From NCBI GenBank assembly GCA_963798445.1, contig CAWCTH010000003.1:1302001-1366000 (forward strand): a stretch of DNA of 64,000 bases. Direction: 5' to 3'. The position numbers and the translations under genes were made by a program. A model generated the notes under the pieces. It did no database searches. It saw only the letters and a program-made list of their open reading frames with translations, and had not been told where the DNA came from. Shown piece by piece: positions 47,241-54,800 of the stretch. Numbering within the stretch: position 1 is the first letter of the stretch; every line of letters begins with the position of its first letter. The stretch is from DASXAI01 sp963798445. Lineage in GTDB: Bacteria > Actinomycetota > Acidimicrobiia > Acidimicrobiales > Ilumatobacteraceae.

Positions 47241-47648
47241 CGGTCACCAGATTCTGCCATCGGCGGCCATCTCGAGCTGCCGACAGGTGGACAATCGGTC
47301 ACGCACGGTGGTGACCCGCTGAAGCGAACGAGCCCCTGGAGTGCCATCTGCCGGTACCTCTGCCACCGTCGGCCGCCGGACGTGACTGTCCGCAGCTGTG
47401 TGTAACCCGCCGTGATCTGAGGATCTGCGACTGAGGGTCGTGGGCTGGCGAGGATCACATCCGATCACTACTGCAACTTCCATTTCGAGAACGTCGATCG
47501 AGCGGGAGCTCGACATCCGCGCAAGCGTCGAGCGTCGGCGGCACGACCGACTCCTTCACGAGCAACGGACGGCGCGGTCGTGTCGCGTGTCCATCCGTCC
47601 TTTCCTGCGCGTCCGGCCATACGCGGCGCATTCGTCGAGCACGACGGT
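47241..47648. other. no recognisable gene
   Basis: About 400 bases between transposase debris and the integrase 3' end. I see no gene or repeat. Confidence 0.4.
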
Positions 47649-48803
47649 TCAGGCCTCGGTCGGGGTTGTCGAGATCATCTTGCCGATGATGTCGGCAGCC
47701 ACTTGGTCTGACTGCTCCAAGAAGTGGGCGTAGACGTTCAGTGTCGTAGCCGCGTTCCGGTGACCGAGCCGTCCGGCGACGGTTCTGACGTCGACGCCGG
47801 CGCTCAGCAGCTGGGTCGCCACGAAGTGCCGTAGGTCGTGGAGCCGCACCCCGTCGATTCCCTCGAGATCGCACAGCCGCTTGAAGCCTCTCGAGACGGA
47901 GTCGGGATACCACGGCGTAGAACCGTCGATCTCATTGCTGAACACGAAGGAACCTCCCGGGAGCTCGACCCGGCAGGCACGGGCGCGGCCTTCGACAAGG
48001 TTGCGATGATCGGCGAGGAGCACGACGCTCTGTTCATCGATCGTGACCCGGCGCGCGGCGTGCGTCTTGGTGTCCTTCTCGACGAGGCCGTTGGGCCCGG
48101 CGACGACTCCACGGCCGATCGTCAGCGTCCGGTTGGCGAGATCGACGTCGGTCCAACGCAGCGCCACGAGTTCCGACCGGCGAGCGCCGGTAGCAGCCGC
48201 GAGCACGAGGAAGCAGGCCAACTCCGGCGCCAACGTCGTGGCCCGCCGCAGGAGGCGAACCAAATCCGATTCCGACGGCGGCTTGATGTTCGGCTGTGGC
48301 ACGCGTGGTGGAGTTGTCGAGACAGCGGGGTTGACGCCAAGCCAACTCCACTTCACCCCTTGGCCCAGCGCGCGGCGAAGGACGCCGTGGATCCGGCGCA
48401 CGGTCCCCGGCGCCAGGCCGGCGCCACGCGCTCCTCCGCTGGCTGTGAGCTGGCGGTAGAAACGATCGAGGTCGCTCGGCTTGAGCCTTGACAGCGGCAC
48501 CGCGCCAAGCGTCGGGAGCAGGTTGCGGTCGATGATCCCTCTCGTCTCCTTCACGGTCTTCGGGGAGAAGTCATGGCGGGCCAAATCGAACCACGCCTCG
48601 AGCAGGTCGCCCACCGTGGCGCTGCGGCGGACCGATACTCCTCGTTGAGCGTCGAGGACCATCTCGGCGAGCAGGCGCTGCGCCTCGCGCTTGCCGCCGC
48701 GGAAGCTGCGCGACGCGTAGCGCTGCTTGCCGGTGACGGGATCCGTGCCTATGTAGGCACGCAGCTCCCAAGACTCACCCCGGCGTCGTAGGTAGCCCTG
48801 CAT
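47649..48803 (-). CDS. int: tyrosine-type site-specific integrase
   Basis: This 384-residue integrase starts at ATG 48803 after GGAGGGAACG. The order is an N-terminal arm-binding domain (QGYLRRRGESWELRAYIGTD), a SAM-like core-binding domain (about 60-165), and the catalytic domain with ATGARRSELVALRW (Arg I), RLHDLRHFVATQLL (His-x-x-Arg) and LGHRNAATTLNVYAHFL (His and Tyr). It lies 97 bp from tRNA-Glu with its start toward the tRNA. Two candidate arm sites sit just upstream of its ribosome site, so binding there could repress it. It is intact, unlike the rest of the transfer module. Confidence 0.93.
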   Translation of the reverse strand: MQGYLRRRGESWELRAYIGTDPVTGKQRYASRSFRGGKREAQRLLAEMVLDAQRGVSVRRSATVGDLLEAWFDLARHDFSPKTVKETRGIIDRNLLPTLGAVPLSRLKPSDLDRFYRQLTASGGARGAGLAPGTVRRIHGVLRRALGQGVKWSWLGVNPAVSTTPPRVPQPNIKPPSESDLVRLLRRATTLAPELACFLVLAAATGARRSELVALRWTDVDLANRTLTIGRGVVAGPNGLVEKDTKTHAARRVTIDEQSVVLLADHRNLVEGRARACRVELPGGSFVFSNEIDGSTPWYPDSVSRGFKRLCDLEGIDGVRLHDLRHFVATQLLSAGVDVRTVAGRLGHRNAATTLNVYAHFLEQSDQVAADIIGKMISTTPTEA

Positions 48804-48819
48804 CGTTCCCTCCAAGAAT

Positions 48820-48839
48820 ACATTGGCACGCCATTGGCA
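48820..48839. repeat. integrase arm-type repeats, right end
   Basis: ACATTGGCA (48820-48828) and CCATTGGCA (48831-48839), 11 bp apart, between the integrase start and the attachment repeat. They match the pair at 32954-32974 in sequence and orientation. Confidence 0.6.
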
Positions 48840-48860
48840 ACGAGGGCCGAAAACCAGAAG

Positions 48861-48880
48861 AGGCACTCCGGAGAGTGCCT
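48861..48880 (-). terminator. hairpin terminator downstream of tRNA-Glu
   Basis: 8-bp arms AGGCACTC and GAGTGCCT around a 4-base loop, followed on the minus strand by a T-rich stretch (CTTCTGGTTTTC). It lies 19 bases past the tRNA-Glu 3' end, inside the element, so the element may supply this terminator. Confidence 0.7.
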
Positions 48881-48898
48881 CTGACCTGGGGTTTCTTG

Positions 48899-48942
48899 GC
48901 AGCCCCAACGGGATTCGAACCCGTGCCGCCACCTTGAGAGGG
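48899..48942. repeat. attachment-site repeat (tRNA end)
   Basis: Identical over 44 bp to 32785-32828. It covers one base past the tRNA 3' end plus the last 43 bases of tRNA-Glu. Confidence 0.93.
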
Positions 48943-48972
48943 TGGTGTCCTAGGCCACTAGACGATGGGGCC
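48900..48972 (-). tRNA. tRNA-Glu (CUC)
   Basis: A 73-base cloverleaf: acceptor GGCCCCA with TGGGGCT (one G-U pair), D loop with TAGTGG, anticodon stem CCACC/GGTGG, loop CTCTCAA giving anticodon CUC, and T arm GGGTTCGAATCCC. CCA is not encoded. It is the integration target of the adjacent element, which restores its 3' end. Confidence 0.95.
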
Positions 48973-49015
48973 GTGCCGTAGGCGGCTGCCGATGGTAGCA
49001 GCGGCCGCTCACGTG

Positions 49016-49087
49016 CTCCCGGGCAAGGACTCGAACCTCGAATAACAGGGCCAGAACCTGCCGTGTTGCCAATTACACCACCCGGGA
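49016..49087 (-). tRNA. tRNA-Gln (CUG)
   Basis: A 72-base cloverleaf: acceptor TCCCGGG with CCCGGGA, anticodon stem GCAGG/CCTGT, loop TTCTGGC giving anticodon CUG, and T arm with GGTTCGAGTCC. CCA is not encoded. It lies 43 bases upstream of tRNA-Glu on the same strand; the two probably share a transcript. Confidence 0.95.
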
Positions 49088-49136
49088 ATGGGCGTCGGTC
49101 GATGCTAGCGGCGACCGCTCAGCCGTCGCTACGCAA

Positions 49137-49949
49137 CTACTCGGTCCAGTTGGTCAGCCGGTCCCAGCCCACGACTCGCGCCGCGGCCACGCCGGCGGCC
49201 TCCTTCAGCATGCGGCGGAAGGCGGTGAGGCCCGTCACCGGGCTGGTCCGCGTCGACGACACGTACGCCTCGAGCCCCAGCTCTTCGGCCATGCCCTTGA
49301 TGCGGGCGGCGTGATACGGATCGGACACGAGCAGCACCGAGTGCAGGCCCTGGGCCGTCATGGTGCCGGCCACCGCGGAGAGCGACTCCCACGATGTCCG
49401 ACCCTTGTCCTCCTGCATGATGGCCGACGCCGGGACGCCCCGATCCTCCAGGTAGCGGGCTTCGGACTGAGCCTCGGTGAAGCGGTCGAGCGGCTGCTTG
49501 CCGCCGGTCAGGAACAGGCGCGGCGAGTAGCCCCGCTGGTACAGATCGAGGGCGTGGTCGAGGCGAGCGGCCAGCTGCGGCGACGGCCGGCCGTCGTACT
49601 GGGCGGCGCCGAGGACGACGATGGCATCGACTGGGCGGGCCTGGTCGGCCCGCCCAGTCGACCACACGGTGTACAGCGCGGCCAGGTAGAAGGCGACGAG
49701 CAGCCCCAGGACGGCCAGCAGCCCGATCGCCACCCGCTTCGGCCACCGGCGCCGGGGATGACGCAGCTCGGCAGCCGGCGGCAGCAACGGCGTGGCCGGC
49801 CGGCGCTGCGCTGGCGCCGCCGGCTCGCCCGGCGCCGCCTCGGAACCAGCCGGCGCCGCCGTAGAACCACCGACGAGCTCGGGCCGCTCGTCGATGAGGC
49901 GGTCAGAGCCGTCCACGAGCCGTCTGCAGGCGGGTGAGTGTGCGGTCAC
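49137..49949 (-). CDS. YdcF/ElyC-family (DUF218) membrane protein
   Basis: This protein is up to 270 residues. GTG 49949 overlaps gltX by 47 bp; a later GTG near 49917 is an alternative, since the first 60 residues are Pro/Ala-rich and low-complexity. One membrane helix (VAIGLLAVLGLLVAFYLAAL) precedes the DUF218 domain: DAIVVLGAAQYDGRPSPQLA, PRLFLTGGKQ, SWESLSAVAG and VLLVSDPYHAARIKGMAEEL. Relatives act in cell-envelope or polysaccharide metabolism. It is downstream of gltX in the same operon. Confidence 0.85.
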   Translation of the reverse strand: MTAHSPACRRLVDGSDRLIDERPELVGGSTAAPAGSEAAPGEPAAPAQRRPATPLLPPAAELRHPRRRWPKRVAIGLLAVLGLLVAFYLAALYTVWSTGRADQARPVDAIVVLGAAQYDGRPSPQLAARLDHALDLYQRGYSPRLFLTGGKQPLDRFTEAQSEARYLEDRGVPASAIMQEDKGRTSWESLSAVAGTMTAQGLHSVLLVSDPYHAARIKGMAEELGLEAYVSSTRTSPVTGLTAFRRMLKEAAGVAAARVVGWDRLTNWTE

Positions 49950-51306
49950 GCCCGAGGACCTCGAGCGACTCGAACAGCGGCAGCCCGACCGTGCGGCCCA
50001 TGGTGGCGACCCGCACGGGTGCCTGGGCCTTGGCCAGCTTCAAGCCGCGTGCCGTGCCAATGGCCTCCAGCGCGTCCTTCAGCGCCGGCCCCGACCAGTC
50101 GTCGAGGGCGGCGTAGGCGGCGATGACCTCGTCGAGCAGGCCGGCGGCGTCGCCCGTCATCGCTTTGGCCCATGACGCCGGATCGTCGGGCGGATCCTCC
50201 AGGAAGACGAAGTCGACGTAGGACGGCACCGAGGACAGCACCTTGGCCCGCTCTTGCACGAGTGGAGCGAGTCGATCGAAGACGGCCGCGTCGAAGCGGT
50301 CGGCCGGCCATGGCGCGACCGGCGGGGCCAGCCACGGCTGGCTCGCTTCGACGAAGCCGGGGACGGGCAGTGCCCGCACGTACTCGTCATTGAACGACAG
50401 CAGCTTCTTCTCGTCGAAGAACGCCGGTGCCGAGTTGACGTCCTCCAGCCGGAACGTGTCGAGGATGACCTCCCACGGCACGATCTCGCGGTCACCTGGC
50501 GGCGCCCACCCGAGCGTGAGGAGGTAGTTGCGCATCGCGTCCGCGAGGTAGCCCTCGTCGCGGTAGCTCTCCAGGGCGACCTTGTCGCGACGCTTCGACA
50601 GCTTCTGGCGCTTCTCGTTCACCAGCACCGGCACGTGAGCCCACACGGGCACGTCGCCCCCGCCGAGGGCCTCCCAGATCAGCTGCGCCTTGGGCGCGTT
50701 CGTGAGGTGCTCCTCGCCCCGGACGACGTGGCTCACCTTCATGTCCATGTCGTCGACGGTGTTGGCGAGGATGAACGTGGCGCTGCCGTCGCTGCGACGG
50801 ATGACGAAGTCCTCGATGAGGCGGTTCTCGAACGTGGGCGTTCCGCGGATGAGGTCCACGACGGTGGTGGTGCCCTCGCGCGGTGTCCGGAACCGCAAGG
50901 CCCGCCCGGGACCGGGCCCGAGGCCACGATCGCGGCAGAAACCGTCGTAGCCGGGAGTGGCGCTCCCCTTGGTGCGGGCGTCGATCGCGTCACGGGTGCA
51001 GTCGCAGTAGTACGCGACGCCATCGGCATAGAGGCGCTCGGCGGCGTCGCGGTGGAGCGTCGCCCGCTCGCTCTGGAAGTAGGGCCCCTCGTCCCAGTCC
51101 GCCCCGATCCAGCGCAGCGCGTCGAGGATGCCCTGCGTCCACTCGGGCCGGTTCCGCTCGGCATCGGTGTCCTCGATGCGCAGGATGAGCGTGCCATCGT
51201 GCTGCGTCGCCAGGATGCGGTTGTAGAGCGCCGTGCGAGCGCCACCTACATGGAAGTAGCCGGTCGGCGACGGCGCGAACCGCAGGCGGAAGGGCCGGTC
51301 CGTCAT
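49903..51306 (-). CDS. gltX: glutamyl-tRNA synthetase
   Basis: This 467-residue class I synthetase charges tRNA-Glu with glutamate; in most actinomycetes it also mischarges tRNA-Gln. ATG 51306 is preferred over the TTG at 51309. The HIGH-type motif is HVGG (residues 20-23, within PSPTGYFHVGGAR) and the KMSKS-type loop is KLSKR (236-240). Zinc-like residues are in YCDCTRD and YDGFCRD. The C-terminal anticodon-binding helical domain is complete. It lies close to tRNA-Glu and tRNA-Gln genes on the same strand, a sensible cluster. Confidence 0.97.
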   Translation of the reverse strand: MTDRPFRLRFAPSPTGYFHVGGARTALYNRILATQHDGTLILRIEDTDAERNRPEWTQGILDALRWIGADWDEGPYFQSERATLHRDAAERLYADGVAYYCDCTRDAIDARTKGSATPGYDGFCRDRGLGPGPGRALRFRTPREGTTTVVDLIRGTPTFENRLIEDFVIRRSDGSATFILANTVDDMDMKVSHVVRGEEHLTNAPKAQLIWEALGGGDVPVWAHVPVLVNEKRQKLSKRRDKVALESYRDEGYLADAMRNYLLTLGWAPPGDREIVPWEVILDTFRLEDVNSAPAFFDEKKLLSFNDEYVRALPVPGFVEASQPWLAPPVAPWPADRFDAAVFDRLAPLVQERAKVLSSVPSYVDFVFLEDPPDDPASWAKAMTGDAAGLLDEVIAAYAALDDWSGPALKDALEAIGTARGLKLAKAQAPVRVATMGRTVGLPLFESLEVLGRDRTLTRLQTARGRL

Positions 51307-51343
51307 CAAGACGAGGCTACCGGCGCGATCGCGCCGCTACGGG

Positions 51344-51631
51344 TCACTGCTCGGCGCCGATGTTCCACATGGCGTCCAGGTCGCGCCGGCTGTAGGCGCG
51401 GAAGGCGACCAGCGTGTGGGTGCGGTTGATGCCGTCGAGCGAGGCGATGTGCTTCGTGACGACGTCCGCGAGGTCGTCGTGGTGGCGGACCCGCACCACC
51501 GCCACGAGGTCGAAGTCGCCGGCCACCGAGTACACCTCGGCCACGTCGTCGAGGTCGGCCAGGGCTTCGGCCAGCGCCGCGGTGCGATTGGGCTGGGCGT
51601 TGATCAGCACGAACGAGGTGACCATGGCCAT
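51344..51631 (-). CDS. Lrp/AsnC-type effector-binding (RAM) domain protein without HTH
   Basis: This 95-residue protein starts at ATG 51631. It is just the alpha/beta RAM effector-binding domain of Lrp/AsnC regulators: TSFVLINAQPNRTAALAEAL, EVYSVAGDFDLVAVVRVRHH and IASLDGINRTHTLVAFRAYS. The N-terminal DNA-binding HTH is absent, so it is a stand-alone amino-acid sensor or an adaptor. It lies 35 bp upstream of gltX and downstream of NAD-GDH on the same strand, suggesting a glutamate-related role. Confidence 0.85.
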   Translation of the reverse strand: MAMVTSFVLINAQPNRTAALAEALADLDDVAEVYSVAGDFDLVAVVRVRHHDDLADVVTKHIASLDGINRTHTLVAFRAYSRRDLDAMWNIGAEQ

Positions 51632-51814
51632 GCCGCCCACCGTAGGCCGCGCCCGGGGACCACGTTTCGCGCAGCCTGCGCGCTCGGACGCGCCGGGGCG
51701 CGGCCGAGCGCGCGGGCCGCGCGATTTGGGGGGCGGCGATCTCGCTACCCGGGTAGGCGGCCCGAGCGACCGAGCGCCCAGGTCGCCCCGAGCGCCCGGG
51801 ACGGCGCGGCAGCG

Positions 51815-54800
51815 TCAGGTTGCGGCGGGGCTGCCGGCGTTGCTGGCCAGCACCAGGTTGCGCAGCTGGCGCAGCGCCACCGACAGCGTCGTCAGGTCGA
51901 ACACACCCCCGGCGCGGATCTCGCCCAGCACCGCCGCCACCCGCGCCGTCGCCCGCTCGTTCACCGCGCTCCAGCGATCGAGCACCTCGTCCACCGGCGT
52001 GAACACGTCGCCGGCGCGCAGGGCGTCGTCGGCCAGCTCGCGCATCTCGTTCAGCAGGTCGTCGCGCAGCCCGGCGCGGGCGTGACTCTGCCACCGGTCG
52101 CCGCGGCGCAGCAGGCCGATGCGCTCCCACAACCAGCCCAGGTCCAGCCGGTCGAACAGACCCCAGTAGACGCGCGCGGTGTCCTCGGGAGTCCGGCCTC
52201 TGGCGCCGGCCACCTCGATGATGTCGAAGGCGGTGTGCAGGTAGGGCCAGGACGCGGCGCGCGACGCCAGCGCGGCCGGTACGCCGGCGTCGACAGCTCT
52301 GGCCGTGGCGGTGACGATGGTGGCGGCGAAACCGGTGCTGATGAGATCGGGCAGGGTGTCGACGATGGCGGCCACACCGGGCTGGAAGGCGGCGACGGTG
52401 GCCTCGATGGCCAGCGGTGGCCGGCGGTGCCGCAGCAGCCAGAGCACGCTGCGCTCCACCATCTTGCGGAGATCGGTCAAGAGCTCCAGCTGCACGTCGG
52501 CGGGGACGGTGGCATCGAGATCGGCCAGCGCATCCCACTGGCCGGCGAGGTCAAAGATGTCCCGTGCCGCCAGATGAGCGCGCATGGTGTCGGCGGCAGC
52601 GGCGCCCGTTTCCTCGGCCATGCGGAACTCGAAGGTGATGCCCGTGCGGTTCACCATCTCGTTGACCAGCACGGTGGCGACGATCTGGCGGCGCAGCCGA
52701 TGTTCGGCCAGTCGACCGACGTAGCTGGCACCGAGCCGTTCACCGAAGCGGGCGGGGAAGTAGCCGGCCAGGGCGGGCTGGACGTACGGGTCCTCGGTGA
52801 GCCCCGACGCCAGGATCTCCTCGACCTGGTCCATCTTCGTGTACGACAACAGGACGGCCAGCTCGGGCGTCGTCAGCCCGACACCGGCGGCCTGGCGCTC
52901 GGCCAGCTGCTTGCCGTTCGGGAGAGCTTCGAGCTGTCGCGACAACCGGCCGTCGTGCTCGAGGGCCCGCAAGTAACGGGTGTGCACGTCGAGCATGCCG
53001 GCCGCCTGCACGCGGGCGATCGCCAGAGCGACGTTCTGCGCCCGGTTGTCCTCCAGCACCAGTTCCGCCACGTCGTCGGTGACGGCCCGCAACAGATCGT
53101 TGCGATCGTGCTCCGTGAGGTCGCCCGACGTGACGGCGGCGTCGAGGAGGATCTTGCTGTTCACCTCGTGGTCGGACGTGTCGACACCGGCCGAGTTGTC
53201 GATGGCGTCGGTGTTCACGAACCCGCCCAGCAGCGCGAACTCCACGCGCGCCCGCTGGGTGAGGCCCAGGTTGCCGCCCTCGCCCACGACCTTGGCCCGC
53301 AGTTCGGCGGCGTCGATCCGCAACGAGTCGTTGGCCCGGTCGCCGACATCGGGGTTGGTCTCCGTGGAGGCCTTGACGTAGGTCCCGATGCCACCGTTCC
53401 AAAGGAGGTCGACCGGTGCCGCCAGGATGATGCTCACGAGCTCGTTCGGCGTGGCCGTGACGGCGCTGGTACCCAGCCGGGCTCGCACCTCGTCGGACAG
53501 GGGCACCGACTTGGCAGAGCGCGGCCACACGCCGCCGCCGGCCGAGATCTTGGCGTGGTCGTAGTCGGCCCACGACGATCGGGGCAGGTCGAAGAGCCGC
53601 TTGCGCTCCTGCCAGCTGACCAGCGGATCAGGATCGGGATCCAGGAAGACGTGGCGGTGATCGAACGCCGCCACCAACTTCAGATGTCGGGACAGGAGCA
53701 TCCCGTTGCCGAACACGTCCCCAGACATGTCACCGATGCCGGCGACGGTGACGGTGGCGGTATCGGCATCGACACCGATGTTGCGGAAGTGGCGCCGCAC
53801 GCTCTCCCACGCGCCGCGGGCGGTGATGCCCATGCGCTTGTGGTCGTAGCCCTCACTGCCACCGGACGCGAACGCGTCACCCAACCAGAAGCCGTAGCGC
53901 TTGGCGATCTCGTTGGCGATGTCGGAGAACGTGGCGGTGCCCTTGTCGGCGGCGACGACGAGGTACGGATCGTCGCCGTCGTGGCGCACCACACCCGGCG
54001 GCGCCACCACCTCGCCGGCGCGGATGTTGTCGGTGACGTCGAGCAGCCCGCCGATGAAGTCGCGGTAGCAGCGGATCACCTCGGCGCGGAGGCTCTCCGG
54101 ATCGGCGCCTGCCGACGGTCGCTTCACCACGAACCCGCCCTTCGCACCGGTGGGCACGATCACGGCGTTCTTCACCATCTGGGCCTTCATGAGCCCTAGC
54201 ACCTCGGTACGGAAGTCCTCGCGGCGGTCGCTCCAACGGATGCCGCCGCGCGCCACCGGACCACCCCGCAGGTGCACGCCCTCGACGTGCGGCGCGTAGA
54301 CCCAGATCTCGAAGCGGGGGCGCGGCAGCGGGAGGTCGGGCACCTTGGCCGGGTCCAGCTTGAAGACGAGGACGGGAGCGGGGCCACCACCGGTCTCGGG
54401 CCGGTAGAAGTTGGTGCGCACCGTGGCCTGGACGAGGCCGACGAAGGCCCGCAGGATGCGGTCCTGGTCCAGGCTGGCCACGCCGTCGAGGGCTTCGGTG
54501 ATCTCGGCGGCGATGCCGTCGGATTCGAGCGCCCGGTTGCCGTCCAGGCGGGGATCGAATCGGGTGGCGAACAGCTCGACCAACTGGTTGGCGATGGCGG
54601 GGTGGGCCGCCAGCGTCTCCTCCACGTAGCTCTGGCTGAAGGTGAGGCCGATCTGGCGGAGGTACTTGGCGTAGGCCCGCAGCACCGTGACGCGCTGGGT
54701 GGTGAGGCCGCCGACGAGGACGAGGCGGTTGAAGCCGTCGTTGTCGATCTCGCCGCGCCACACCGCGCCGAAGGTGGCGAGGAACTCGTCTCGGACGCGC

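Larger units (their letters stand above)
32785..48942. mobile_element. 16-kb integrative element in tRNA-Glu(CUC)
   Basis: A perfect 44-bp direct repeat bounds this region: 32785-32828 and 48899-48942. The right copy is the 3' 43 bases of tRNA-Glu plus one flanking base, as expected for tyrosine-integrase insertion that restores the tRNA. An intact integrase lies at the tRNA end, and an excisionase-like gene, HTH regulator and MobF relaxase follow in the order seen in actinobacterial mobilisable elements. Short arm-type repeats lie near both ends. The relaxase is broken and no type IV secretion or FtsK/TraB-like transfer gene is recognisable. The element was probably mobilisable once and now keeps at most integrase function. 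Repeat-to-repeat length is 16,114 bp. Confidence 0.88.

Noticed and set aside
51416..54199. 927-codon open frame on the plus strand
   Set aside because: It is antisense to the well-supported glutamate dehydrogenase gene; high-GC DNA produces long shadow frames, and the sequence has no family resemblance.
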